The notes beneath the pieces were generated by a model. That model ran no database searches. It saw nothing but the letters and a program-made list of their open reading frames with translations, and had not been told where the DNA came from. From an uncultured Clostridia bacterium (GTDB lineage: Bacteria; Bacillota; Clostridia; TANB77; CAG-508), in NCBI GenBank assembly GCA_944388765.1, contig CALXKA010000004.1, positions 1 through 55,698 on the forward strand: a stretch of DNA of 55,698 bases, in the 5' to 3' direction. Below are positions 46,369 through 55,285 of this stretch, piece after piece (the stretch's first letter is position 1; each line of letters opens with the position of its first letter). Both the position numbers and the translations under genes were made by a program.

Positions 46369-47089
46369 TTATACTTTATTTATAAATGTCTGTAATTCCT
46401 CTGGTGTTCCTAAACAATTCACTTCATTATATGGAATATCTATTATTTTTACGCTTTTATTTTCTTTAATTAATTGATTATACATAGGAGCTATATATTT
46501 TTCTCCTTTTTCAAGATTCGCATCATCTTTATAATAAGTATCATATATTCTTTTATATTCTTTTGCTGATTTAAAGTAATATGCTCCAACACTTGCATTA
46601 TCTGATATTTTAACTTTTTCTTTTACCTCAACTGCATTTCCTTCATCATTTAATTTCACAAAACTCCAATGATCTCCGTGGTGCATTAAAACAAGGTATA
46701 CAACCATCACCTTTAATATCTGATTTTTTAAAAAACTTTGAATTTATATTAGTGTCTATATTATATATCATTATTTCATCATTATCATTACATCTATCAA
46801 CAGCTATTTTAGCTGTTTCAGCTTGTCCTGATGTTAGTTTATCCAAATTAATAATTTCATAATTATCTATATTAATTTTTTTGCATTGTTTTTCTATAAA
46901 ATTATCTATATTGTCTTCTTTTCTTACTATAAATATAAATTTAGAATCTTCTTTAAAATCCTCTAAACTTTGCATAGACCATTCAAATAAAGTTTTTCCT
47001 TTTGCTTCTATCATAAATTTAGGAACATTGTATCCAGCTTTTCTAAATCTACTTCCTAATCCTGCCATTGTTATAATATTACAAAACAT
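46369..47089 (-). CDS. sugar/capsule nucleotidyltransferase; needs one +1 frameshift
   Basis: With a one-base skip at 46675-46678 this is a 239-residue GT-A nucleotidyltransferase that would activate a sugar or alditol phosphate. The N-terminus MAGLGSRFRKAGY carries the nucleotide-binding loop (G-x-G-x-R-F), followed by KFMIEAKGKTLFEWS. The metal-binding Asp is in YNIDTNI. The second segment starts G-D-H-W-S-F-V-K and runs to the normal end. Unshifted it stops after nine codons and loses the last 100 residues. Its stop-to-start neighbours (HAD phosphatase and kinase-like protein) make a set of three often found together in capsule loci. Confidence 0.85.
46675..46678 (-). other. CGGA +1 frameshift site in the nucleotidyltransferase gene
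   Basis: Minus strand: AAT GCA CCA CGG A; in frame it continues AGA TCA TTG GAG to a TGA nine codons later. Skipping C gives CCA-GGA-GAT-CAT-TGG-AGT-TTT-GTG (P-G-D-H-W-S-F-V). The preceding codon is CCA, as at disA site 2. Confidence 0.9.
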
Positions 47090-47090
47090 T

Positions 47091-47492
47091 TTAATCCCCC
47101 TTTAACCTATCTTTTTCACATATTTTATTTAGTTCTTCCACACTATTTTCTAATAATTCTCTTGGTCTTATAGATCTATCATCTATATAAAATCCATTTT
47201 CTCCTGGCCATGGTTTTCCATATATAATTTCATCATATGGAATTTGCCATTTATCAAGCCAATTAATTATTATTTTTGCAGTATTTGCATTTATTAATCC
47301 AAGATTTCCATCATATGTTTTCATATTCCTAGATGTAAATATAAGTATATTAAATCCTTGCTCTTTTAATTTTTTCATTTTATCTACTATCTCTGGGAAA
47401 GGTTTTAAATCTTCATATTTTTCTTCTTTTTTCTTAATTGGGCATATAGTCCCATCTAAATCGAATATATAGGTTCCGTATTTATTTACCAT
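47091..47492 (-). CDS. HAD-family capsule biosynthesis phosphatase
   Basis: A 133-residue short HAD protein. Motif I is FDLDGTI, motif II FTSRN, motif III Lys in IIYGKPWPG and motif IV FYIDDRS. Such enzymes remove phosphate from sugar or alditol intermediates. It lies 1 nt from the nucleotidyltransferase start and overlaps the kinase-like gene by 11 nt, so the three are translationally coupled. The start is behind GGAGG. Confidence 0.88.
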   Translation of the reverse strand: MVNKYGTYIFDLDGTICPIKKKEEKYEDLKPFPEIVDKMKKLKEQGFNILIFTSRNMKTYDGNLGLINANTAKIIINWLDKWQIPYDEIIYGKPWPGENGFYIDDRSIRPRELLENSVEELNKICEKDRLKGD

Positions 47493-48945
47493 TTTTTAGT
47501 TCCTCCAATATTTTAATTGAATTTAGTATAAATCCCAATACTTTTTTCTGATTATCAATATGTAAAGGTAACATTGATAAAAATAATGATAATTCAAAAA
47601 TTCTGATTAATCTATAACTATATCCATTTTCTTCTACTTTTTGCTTAAATATTTCTATAAATTTAGTAGTATCTCTTTTTTCAAGTTTCAGCTCTAAACA
47701 CATGTCATTATTTATAACTATATCTGCCATATCATAATTAAAGAAATCATAATTTCCACAAATCGAATGTGAAAGTTTAGCTAAATCATAATATGGATCC
47801 ATCCATAGTTCTTCTTCCTTTGTCGCTCCCTTAACATCAATAAATTTTAATAATTCTATATCTTTATAATAAATCATATTTGAAAAACATAAATCTCCAT
47901 GTCCTATTGTTTCTACATATTTAAATTTATTCTTTTTTATTTCTTCATTATATATTTCTAAATATTCATCTATTATTTTATCTAAGGAATTATATTTTGT
48001 GTTTTTTATAATTTGTTCTATACTCTTATATTCTTCAAATTTCTTTAAATCTTCCAATCTTTCTTTTACTTTTTTAACATATAGTTTATTCATATTTTCA
48101 AAATATTTTTCTTTATCTATTGGTCTTTTAGCTCTTTGAACAATGAAAAACATTATTTTATCAATTAATTTTTTAAAATCATCTACGGAAATTGCCTCAT
48201 GAACCCATTGAAGTGCTACATCTGGTGCTTTTATTCTTTCCATACTATATTTAGCTACATTTTCTTCTTCCACATAATTATATGGTACAACAAACCAACT
48301 CTTCATATTTTCTGGCAATAAATAATAGTAATCATGCTCTGCTTTCATTTTCTTTTTATTCGTAGAACTTTTAGTCACAATATATTCATCACTTTTAATC
48401 GAATTAAAATATCTTGCTTCAAATCCCCCTGAAAAGAATTTCAAAAAATCAGTATATGTTGATATATTTATTAAACATCTATCAATTCCAATTTCTTTTA
48501 TATCTTCATATTTATTAACAATATTTCTAGGTTCAACTAATGTTTCATTTAATAAAAAGCTTTTATATTCTTCAAATTTGTTAAATACTATCATAGTAGG
48601 ACTTTCTTTATTCACTACCATCATTTCATTTATATATTCACATTTTTCTAGTAAAAGTTTAAAATTTTCTTTATTTGTTATAACTGTTGATGAGAAATAA
48701 TTTACATATATCTTATTTTGATCATCATATTCTAATATATTTATTAATTTTCTTACATCCCTATCTGTTGTAATTTGAATAAACTCTACTTCTATTCCTA
48801 AATCTAGTAAAATATTTTGTACTATGTTTTTTAAACGTTTTCTTTTATATATTATATCTCCATAACTACTTAAACCTACAATTTTACTAATAGAAGAATT
48901 GATTTCATTTCTATTGTCATATATAAAAACTAATTTACTGTTCAT
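47482..48945 (-). CDS. aminoglycoside/choline-kinase-like phosphotransferase of a glycan locus
   Basis: A 487-residue protein. The C-terminal half has the kinase catalytic loop IGHGDLCFSNMIYY (H-G-D-x-x-x-x-N) and a following metal-binding Asp in FIDVKG, as in APH and choline kinases. The N-terminal 190 residues are an unrecognised domain that may bind the acceptor. With the HAD and nucleotidyltransferase it probably makes an activated phospho-substituent for the surface glycan. It overlaps both neighbours. Confidence 0.8.
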   Translation of the reverse strand: MNSKLVFIYDNRNEINSSISKIVGLSSYGDIIYKRKRLKNIVQNILLDLGIEVEFIQITTDRDVRKLINILEYDDQNKIYVNYFSSTVITNKENFKLLLEKCEYINEMMVVNKESPTMIVFNKFEEYKSFLLNETLVEPRNIVNKYEDIKEIGIDRCLINISTYTDFLKFFSGGFEARYFNSIKSDEYIVTKSSTNKKKMKAEHDYYYLLPENMKSWFVVPYNYVEEENVAKYSMERIKAPDVALQWVHEAISVDDFKKLIDKIMFFIVQRAKRPIDKEKYFENMNKLYVKKVKERLEDLKKFEEYKSIEQIIKNTKYNSLDKIIDEYLEIYNEEIKKNKFKYVETIGHGDLCFSNMIYYKDIELLKFIDVKGATKEEELWMDPYYDLAKLSHSICGNYDFFNYDMADIVINNDMCLELKLEKRDTTKFIEIFKQKVEENGYSYRLIRIFELSLFLSMLPLHIDNQKKVLGFILNSIKILEELKNGK

Positions 48946-49792
48946 TTTTGTTTTTCCTTTCTCTGCATCTTATTACTATATAAATAACTGCAAATACGAT
49001 TAACATTATACCTATATTAAATTCTGCTATATTTACATATTTTGTATTAAATATAATAAATACATCATTTATATAATTCGTAAATATACTTAAACTAAAA
49101 TCCATATTAAATAACTGTTCTATTGTTAAATATGCTATCAAATATTCAAATACCCATATTAGTGCAGATAAAAATATTACAGGTACACTTCTATATTTAA
49201 TCATGTTCTTAGCTTTTTTATATATTTTTTTCGTTTCATCAATTATCTCTAAATAAATTTTTGATCTTTTGCTTTTTCCTTTTTCTAGTACTAATAAATT
49301 AAAATATTTATAAGTATTTTCAAATGTTAAATAAATTAGAATTGAAAACAGTATAAATAAACTTAATATTACATATATTGGTGATATCATTTTAAACGCA
49401 GAAGCTACTATTACCAATATAATTAATATTACTGAATCAAAAAATCTATCTATCCAAACTAATGATATTCCAGCAGAATAACTCTTTAACTTCTTACCAT
49501 AACATATCATTTTATAAAATTCGCCTAATTTAAAAGGTATTACTGTATTTACAATAGTAGTTTTCATATATAATTTTATAAATTCTTTTATTGGCATTTT
49601 TTCTTCGACTAGCAATATATATAATCTAAACATTCTCAATAAATGTATTGCTAAAAATACAACTATAATTATAGCAATTACTATAATGTCCTCACTATTT
49701 ATTTGAATATTTCCTGTAATCCCGTTAAATATTAATATATAAGCTATCATACATATTGCTATTATTTCCATAATTTTCTTTAAATATTTCAT
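48935..49792 (-). CDS. LPG-synthase-TM / UPF0104 family flippase-like membrane protein
   Basis: 285 residues with about seven membrane helices. The motif VNTVIPFKLGEFYKM followed by WIDRFFDSVIL is characteristic of the lysylphosphatidylglycerol synthetase transmembrane (AglD/UPF0104) family. The Glu in KLGEF and Arg in DRF are conserved. Members are thought to handle or flip lipid-linked sugars. It lies between GT2 and kinase-like genes, overlapping the latter by 11 nt. Confidence 0.8.
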   Translation of the reverse strand: MKYLKKIMEIIAICMIAYILIFNGITGNIQINSEDIIVIAIIIVVFLAIHLLRMFRLYILLVEEKMPIKEFIKLYMKTTIVNTVIPFKLGEFYKMICYGKKLKSYSAGISLVWIDRFFDSVILIILVIVASAFKMISPIYVILSLFILFSILIYLTFENTYKYFNLLVLEKGKSKRSKIYLEIIDETKKIYKKAKNMIKYRSVPVIFLSALIWVFEYLIAYLTIEQLFNMDFSLSIFTNYINDVFIIFNTKYVNIAEFNIGIMLIVFAVIYIVIRCRERKNKNEQ

Positions 49793-49805
49793 TTTACATC
49801 CTTTT

Positions 49806-50603
49806 CTATTTATTACTGCATATTATATCTGATTCATAATTTTCTATTCGTTTTTCTCTATGGTCTTTACTCATGAATTTTTTATGTGCAAATGTATAAC
49901 TTGCAAGTAATTTTAATACTTTTGTTGCTTGCTTAAACATTTTTACATTTGATACTTGATCTTCCTCTTTCCAAGTTATAGGGAAAAAACAAACATTTTG
50001 CTTATAATAATCAATTGCAAAAATCATACAATAATTAAATACTAAATTATCTGGAAATTTTTTGTAGTATTCATTATCTAATGATTCTACTTTATACATA
50101 TTTAAACCTGATCCTAAATCATATATCCTTTTCCTAACAGATATAGAAAATAGTAAATTATAAACTCTATTTCCAAAAGTTCTAAATTTTGAGTAACCTT
50201 CAAGCTTAGAATTTTTCATAAATCTTGCTCCTAACATACTGTCATATTTTCTATATGTTCCATCTTTTAATATTTGCATTAAATCTGATATTTGACTTTG
50301 ATCATCTCCATGCATTACTATCACATAATCAAATCCGTTTTCTTTTGCATACTTAAATGCAACTTTATGAGATCCGCCTAAACCATAATTCTCACAATTT
50401 CTCATCAATGTTATTTTACATTTAAATTCATTATCCTTTATATATTCCTTAACCTTTTCTTCTCCACTATCTGTACTTATATTGTTTACCACTATAATTT
50501 CATTAATATATTCTTGTACTTCTTCATTTAGTTGTTTTAAAACTCTTGTTATTTGTTTTTCACAATTATACATTGGTATAAATAATAGTATTTTTTCTTT
50601 CAT
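49806..50603 (-). CDS. glycosyltransferase family 2 (DPM1-like)
   Basis: A 265-residue GT-A enzyme. LLFIPMYNCEKQI is followed by VNNISTDSGEE, GGSHKVAFKYAKENG and the metal motif MHGDDQS (H-G-D-D in place of D-x-D-x). This points to the polyprenyl-phosphate sugar synthase group rather than a chain-extending enzyme. It has no C-terminal membrane helices. I chose the ATG at 50601-50603 behind AAGGAGAG. It is the first gene of the second glycan operon. Confidence 0.85.
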   Translation of the reverse strand: MKEKILLFIPMYNCEKQITRVLKQLNEEVQEYINEIIVVNNISTDSGEEKVKEYIKDNEFKCKITLMRNCENYGLGGSHKVAFKYAKENGFDYVIVMHGDDQSQISDLMQILKDGTYRKYDSMLGARFMKNSKLEGYSKFRTFGNRVYNLLFSISVRKRIYDLGSGLNMYKVESLDNEYYKKFPDNLVFNYCMIFAIDYYKQNVCFFPITWKEEDQVSNVKMFKQATKVLKLLASYTFAHKKFMSKDHREKRIENYESDIICSNK

Positions 50604-50707
50604 CTTTATACTCTCCTTAATATATTCTCTATCAAGCAATTCAGGCTTACTGACTTCATTTTATCATATTATATAAAAAAAAGAAATACTTTAATTTATT
50701 TTTATCC

Positions 50708-50744
50708 AAAAAAACGTAGAAATATTTAATTTTCTACGTTTTTT
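50708..50744 (-). terminator. rplU-rpmA terminator
   Basis: Stem AAAACGTAGAAA / TTTTCTACGTTTT with flanking T-run on the minus strand, 14 nt after the rpmA stop. Confidence 0.85.
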
Positions 50745-50757
50745 CATAACAATACAA

Positions 50758-51018
50758 TTATCCTTCTACTGGATAAACACTTACTTGTTTTTTATCTTTA
50801 CCTTTTCTTTCAAATTTAACATTTCCATCAACTAATGCATAAAGTGTATCATCACTACCTTTACCAACATTGTTTCCTGGATGTACTTTTGTTCCTCTTT
50901 GTCTTACTAAGATATTTCCTGCTAAAACAAATTGACCATCTGCTCTTTTTACTCCTAGTCTTTTTGATTCGCTCTCTCTACCGTTGTGGCTACTACCTTG
51001 ACCTTTTTTATGAGCCAT
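50758..51018 (-). CDS. rpmA: ribosomal protein L27 without the Firmicutes N-terminal extension
   Basis: An 86-residue L27 protein, part of the peptidyl-transferase neighbourhood of the 50S subunit. It starts [19 protein letters not shown], so the Lys-rich tail follows Met directly. Most Bacillota L27 proteins carry an extra 8-10 residues ending in F-F-A that the protease Prp removes; this one has none. The Prp gene usually between rplU and rpmA is also absent. The start is behind AGGGAG. Follows rplU after 76 nt. Confidence 0.96.
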   Translation of the reverse strand: MAHKKGQGSSHNGRESESKRLGVKRADGQFVLAGNILVRQRGTKVHPGNNVGKGSDDTLYALVDGNVKFERKGKDKKQVSVYPVEG

Positions 51019-51094
51019 TTATTCTCACTCCCTTCGGTTTGTTAGATTTTTTATCTCATATATAATTAGTATTTTCACTAATATTCTTTTCTAA

Positions 51095-51478
51095 TTAAGC
51101 TTCTACTTTTTCTTTTACTTCTGCTTTTTCATCTGATTTTGCTGTTTTTGTTGTTGTTTTTTTAGTAGCTGTTTTTATTGATGTAATTTCTACTTTTGTA
51201 TATGGTTGTCTATGACCTTGTTTTCTTCTATAATTCTTTTTAGGTTTCATTTTGAAAACAATAATCTTTTTACCTTTACCATGTGAAATTACTTTTCCCT
51301 CTACTTTTACTCCTTTAACATAAGGATTTCCTATTTGTATTTTCCCTTCATTAGATACTAAGATAACGTTATCAAATGTAACTTTTTTACCTTCCTCTGC
51401 ATCTAATTTTTCAAAAAATACGACATCTCCTTCTGTTACTTTGTATTGTTTTCCACAGCTTTCGATAATTGCGTACAT
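51095..51478 (-). CDS. rplU: ribosomal protein L21
   Basis: L21 of the 50S subunit, with [20 protein letters not shown] at the start and [19 protein letters not shown], its conserved rRNA-binding end. It is 127 residues because of a Lys/Thr/Glu-rich C-terminal tail of about 25 residues that the shorter 103-residue family members lack. Transcribed from 51582-51610 with rpmA. Confidence 0.96.
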   Translation of the reverse strand: MYAIIESCGKQYKVTEGDVVFFEKLDAEEGKKVTFDNVILVSNEGKIQIGNPYVKGVKVEGKVISHGKGKKIIVFKMKPKKNYRRKQGHRQPYTKVEITSIKTATKKTTTKTAKSDEKAEVKEKVEA

Positions 51479-51575
51479 TTAAAATGCACCTCCCTTATTT
51501 GTATACTCGCTAATCCTTTTTTAAAGGTAATTAAACTTAATTAATCTTTTTAAACCTTGACTAAGCGGATTACAG
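51479..51575 (-). ncRNA. putative structured leader of rplU (L21-leader-like)
   Basis: The leader of about 95 nt carries complementary pairs: TAATCC near its 5' end with GGATTA near its 3' end, and AAGGT with ACCTT inside. The structure ends before the AAGGGAGG site. The position and layout fit an autoregulatory ribosomal-protein leader, but I did not match a named consensus. Confidence 0.5.
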
Positions 51576-51581
51576 TTAAAT

Positions 51582-51610
51582 ATTTTATCATAAAGATGCA
51601 TTTGTGTCAA
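51582..51610 (-). promoter_or_regulatory. rplU-rpmA promoter
   Basis: Minus strand: TTGACA (51605-51610), 17-nt spacer, TAAAAT (51582-51587). The -35 box overlaps the stop codon of the phosphodiesterase gene. Confidence 0.85.
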
Positions 51611-53823
51611 TTGTTTTGCCAATATTTTTCAAATTCTATTTTTTTTAATGGTTTTGAAAAATAATATCCTTGTAATAAATTCACTTCTAAATCTTTTAAT
51701 ATTTCTACTTGTTTCTCCGTTTCAACTCCTTCTGCGACTGTCTTTAAGTTCAATTTCTTTGCCATCATCATTATTATTTCTAACATTTTTTCTTGATTTA
51801 TAAATGATTTGTCAATTTTTATAACATCTATTGGCATATCTTGTAACATATTTAAAGAAGAATACCCTGTACCAAAATCATCTATTGAAATTTTGAATCC
51901 TTTTTCTTTTATTTTTTTTAATATTTCTGTTATCCCCAACTGTTTATCAATCTCTATATCTATTTCTGTCGTTTCTGTTATTTCTAATTCTATTTCTTTT
52001 GGTTCTATATCATACTTTTTTGCTATTTTGTAATATTCTTCAATAAATTCTTCTTGAACTAAATGCTGTCTTGAAATGTTTACTGAAATTTTTATCTCTT
52101 TATCATATATTTTTTTCCATTCTTTTAAATCTCTGCACACTATCTCATAAATATATTTATCTAACTGAATTATAAATTTATTTTTTTCAAATACTGGTAT
52201 AAAGTCACCAGGTGGTATTAATTTTCCATTTTTCTCCCATCGAACAAGTGCTTCTGCCTCTTCTACTTTTCCTGTCTTAGCATTTATTTTAGGTTGATAA
52301 AATACTTTAAACTCTTTATTTTCTATTCCTTCTTGCATATTTACTTCTATATCATGTTCTTTTATTATTTGTTTTTCTAGTTTTTCATCAAATATATAAT
52401 ACTTTTTGTTATAATTTCCTTTTGCCATATTATGTGCCATTAGTGCCTTATCTAATATTTCAAACATTTCTTTTTCTTCTCTATGAATTTCACAAACTCC
52501 TATTGAAACTAATATTTTATACTTATTTTCACCAATTTTTATATTTGATAAGTCATCATTAATATTTTCAATCTTTTCTAACAAATTTTTATCATTTCCA
52601 TAATCTATTTTATATAATACCGCAAAAACATCATTAGTAAGTCTTGATATTAATTGATTTTCTCCAAAAATAGTTTTTAGTTTATTTCCAAATTCTTGTA
52701 ATAAAAAGTCTCCTTTAATTCTACCATATTTTTTATTAAATGTTTTAAATTTATCTATATCTATTATTATTAGATATCCTTTAAAATCTTTTTCTTGTAA
52801 CTTTTCCATACCTTTTCCTATAAAATAATTATTATTCCCTAAATTTGTTAATTGATCTATATAGGCTAATTGATATAATTTTCGTTTTTTATTTTTATTA
52901 GAAATTACGATATATATTGCCATTACTAATGCTACTAAATTAATTACTATTGATACTCCAAATGTTACTTTTAAAGTTTTATTATACTCTTGCGCTATCA
53001 GACTGCCAGGAGTTATTATTACCAAATACCAATCATTTATATTTAAATATTTATATGAAGTATAATAATATTTTCCTAAAACTTCATACTTTACATTTCC
53101 ATCTTCATATTCTTTTATATTTATTTTCATTTCTTCCAGCTTTTTCTTATTTTCACTATTTTCAAGTATTTCTAATATATTAAAAAGACTATATCCATTA
53201 TTTTTCTTGTTTGAATTTGCCATTATTTCTCCATTACTATTTATTATATATTCATATCCTCGCCCATTATATATTGATTCTGCAAATATGTTTTCATATT
53301 TATCTGTTTCTAAAACTAATAATACTACTATTTTGTTTCCTTCAACATTAACTTTTTTTGAATAAATATTTATTTCTTCTCTATCCACTTTACTTTTTCT
53401 GCTCTTTGATATTTGTACATCATAACTTGAAAAAAACTCTTCTTTTTCATCCGATAAATCCACTGTCTCTCCATCACTTGTTAATGTTTTTCCATCTTCA
53501 TACATAATTGCTAATCTTGAAAATTCTTCATTTGCTATGCTATTTTCATATATATCAAATATTTCTTTTTCTGTTATATTACTCATCTTTTCTATTTTAC
53601 TAACAATATTTTCTAATATCTTTTTATGCTGAGATATTTGATTTTCGATCTTTGCTGCATCTTGTTTTGTTAGTTCTGATAAATTATTTAATGTATTACT
53701 GTCTATTAGTTCTTGAATATATTTTAAATATGTTATTGATATTATTATCATTGAAATGACTATCATAGCAATTATACTTATTGGAATTATATACTTTCCT
53801 TTTTTTCCTAATTTCTTTTTCAT
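51607..53823 (-). CDS. membrane c-di-GMP phosphodiesterase with degenerate GGDEF and active EAL
   Basis: About 738 residues. Two membrane helices (about 10-30 and 290-312) enclose an extracytoplasmic sensor of the Cache type. The GGDEF domain (about 330-480) has RLTNDVF where GG[DE]EF is expected, so it should not make c-di-GMP. The EAL domain (about 495-735) keeps EALVRW, NISRQHL, ELEITET, DDFGTGYSSL, DVIKIDKSFI, AEGVE and LQGYYFSKP, with all metal and catalytic positions. It should hydrolyse c-di-GMP in response to an outside signal. A CGA codon at 52240-52242 encodes the conserved Arg of ALVRW. I chose the ATG at 53821-53823 behind AGAAGGG. Confidence 0.92.
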   Translation of the reverse strand: MKKKLGKKGKYIIPISIIAMIVISMIIISITYLKYIQELIDSNTLNNLSELTKQDAAKIENQISQHKKILENIVSKIEKMSNITEKEIFDIYENSIANEEFSRLAIMYEDGKTLTSDGETVDLSDEKEEFFSSYDVQISKSRKSKVDREEINIYSKKVNVEGNKIVVLLVLETDKYENIFAESIYNGRGYEYIINSNGEIMANSNKKNNGYSLFNILEILENSENKKKLEEMKINIKEYEDGNVKYEVLGKYYYTSYKYLNINDWYLVIITPGSLIAQEYNKTLKVTFGVSIVINLVALVMAIYIVISNKNKKRKLYQLAYIDQLTNLGNNNYFIGKGMEKLQEKDFKGYLIIIDIDKFKTFNKKYGRIKGDFLLQEFGNKLKTIFGENQLISRLTNDVFAVLYKIDYGNDKNLLEKIENINDDLSNIKIGENKYKILVSIGVCEIHREEKEMFEILDKALMAHNMAKGNYNKKYYIFDEKLEKQIIKEHDIEVNMQEGIENKEFKVFYQPKINAKTGKVEEAEALVRWEKNGKLIPPGDFIPVFEKNKFIIQLDKYIYEIVCRDLKEWKKIYDKEIKISVNISRQHLVQEEFIEEYYKIAKKYDIEPKEIELEITETTEIDIEIDKQLGITEILKKIKEKGFKISIDDFGTGYSSLNMLQDMPIDVIKIDKSFINQEKMLEIIMMMAKKLNLKTVAEGVETEKQVEILKDLEVNLLQGYYFSKPLKKIEFEKYWQNN

Positions 53824-54028
53824 TATATTCCCTTCTTTTATTTTACTAGCTATCATTCTTTATTTATTTTTCCTAGTTTTAAGGGAATTATTTATTTTTA
53901 TTAAATTCCATGCAAAATAAAACCTAATAATATTGAAAAATTATAAATAATACTTATATGATTTTTATTATTTACATTATCCGTGTAAGAAATCACTTTT
54001 TTAAACTGGCGTATTTATTGGTATAAAA

Positions 54029-54086
54029 GTGTTACATGAAATATTTTTCCGTGCAGGGCACTCGTGCATATTTCATGCAAAAACAC
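54029..54086. repeat. nested inverted repeat of unknown function
   Basis: The outer arms GTGTT (54029-54033) and AACAC (54082-54086) enclose a 10-bp perfect stem CATGAAATAT / ATATTTCATG (54035-54044, 54068-54077). Inside it, GTGC-AGG-GCAC forms a small GC-rich hairpin (54051-54061). No T-run follows on either strand, so it is not a simple terminator. Confidence 0.7.
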
Positions 54087-54190
54087 AAAAAAGATAAATG
54101 ACAATAAATATTTTCAAAAATAGTTTGAATAGTAAAAAAGTGTTATAATCCAATAATATCAACGCTTTCAAATACTTTTGAATAAAATAA

Positions 54191-54224
54191 AAAAAGCTGA
54201 AATTGGTTAAAATTTCAACTTTTT
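54191..54224 (-). terminator. terminator after the Fic gene
   Basis: Stem AAAAAGCTGAAATT / AATTTCAACTTTTT with one mismatch and a T-run on the minus strand, about 85 nt after the Fic stop. Confidence 0.72.
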
Positions 54225-54307
54225 GGTGCAGATGTCAGGTAATTAAACTTTGTAACTACTGAAATAAAGGTATTTTCTTAAATATTTGCGTGTTCAATGG
54301 CTATTTT

Positions 54308-55285
54308 TTATTTTAATATCTCCCAATATCCCTTTTTAGTAGCACCTACTCTTCTTATTTTCCCTTCATCTTTTAAGACCTTAATATTATATGATATTCC
54401 ATCCCTAGTTATATTAAGAATTGTACTCATCTCTGCTTGTGTAATGTTAGGATTTTCTTTAATTAATTTTATGATTTTTTCTTGTGTAGTTTCTTGTGTA
54501 GTTTCTTGTGTAGTTTCCTGCAAATTAATCATATCATCTACTGTTTCTTCTATAACTTTTAACATAAATTCTATAAACTCATTTGAATTTCCTACTTTAT
54601 TACATTTATCTATTACAGTATAATATTCTTCTTGGTGTTTTTTTATTATACTTTCTATTGGAATGTATTTAAATACATTTTCCCAATTTGATAAAATTGC
54701 AGTTTGCCATAATCTTGCCATTCTTCCATTACCATCAGTAAATGGATGTATAAATACAAATTCATAATGGAATACACAAGATATAATAAGTGGATTTACA
54801 TTTTCTTTTGCTTCATTCATCCAATTAAATAATCGTTCCATTAAACTTGGAACCATATTTTCTGGTGGTGCCATAAATATCATTTTATTTCCATCATACA
54901 CAGCTTCTCCATGATTTCTAAATCTTCCACTATCCTCTTGTACTAAAAATGTCATTATACCATGAATCTTTTTTAGTTCCTCTATTGAATATGGATTAAT
55001 ATTATCTAATTCTTCATATGCTTTATATGCATTTTTTACTTCTTGAATATCTTTCTGCTCTCCTATTACCATTTTACCATTAATTATATCTTCAACTTGA
55101 AATAATGATAATTGATTATTTTCAATAGCAAGTGAAGAATGAATAGATCTAATTCTCGTTTTTCTTCTCAATTCAGGAAATCTATTTAATTTTTCAAAAT
55201 AATTTGCTTCTCCAATTTTTTTCATTATATTTGATACATAATTTAACATCTTATTAGTAATTGTATATGGTGGATATTTTTCCAT
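54308..55285 (-). CDS. Fic family AMPylase-like protein with winged-helix C-terminus
   Basis: 325 residues. The catalytic motif HPFTDGNGR is complete (H-P-F-x-D-G-N-G-R), so nucleotidyl transfer to a target hydroxyl is expected. The N-terminal inhibitory motif SLAIEN (S-x-x-x-E-N) before the Fic core marks the self-inhibited class II. After the core, a Thr/Gln/Glu linker made of four TQET-like units comes from three perfect 12-bp DNA repeats at 54482-54517. A winged helix (about 275-325, TQAEMSTILNITRDGISYNIK) follows, suggesting DNA binding. I prefer the ATG at 55283-55285 over a GTG at 55294 that lies too close to AAAGGA. Target unknown. Confidence 0.9.
   Translation of the reverse strand: MEKYPPYTITNKMLNYVSNIMKKIGEANYFEKLNRFPELRRKTRIRSIHSSLAIENNQLSLFQVEDIINGKMVIGEQKDIQEVKNAYKAYEELDNINPYSIEELKKIHGIMTFLVQEDSGRFRNHGEAVYDGNKMIFMAPPENMVPSLMERLFNWMNEAKENVNPLIISCVFHYEFVFIHPFTDGNGRMARLWQTAILSNWENVFKYIPIESIIKKHQEEYYTVIDKCNKVGNSNEFIEFMLKVIEETVDDMINLQETTQETTQETTQEKIIKLIKENPNITQAEMSTILNITRDGISYNIKVLKDEGKIRRVGATKKGYWEILK

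Larger units (their letters stand above)
53824..54307. other. intergenic region with a nested palindrome and a terminator
   Basis: No convincing gene in these 484 bases. I see a large nested inverted repeat at 54029-54086 and a terminator at 54191-54224. The part near the phosphodiesterase start is plain AT-rich sequence with no c-di-GMP riboswitch consensus that I can recognise. Confidence 0.7.

Noticed and set aside
53857-54100. c-di-GMP riboswitch in front of the EAL gene
   Set aside because: GC-rich patches near 54050 looked suggestive, but I could not find the conserved GEMM core sequences, and the distance to the start is over 200 nt.
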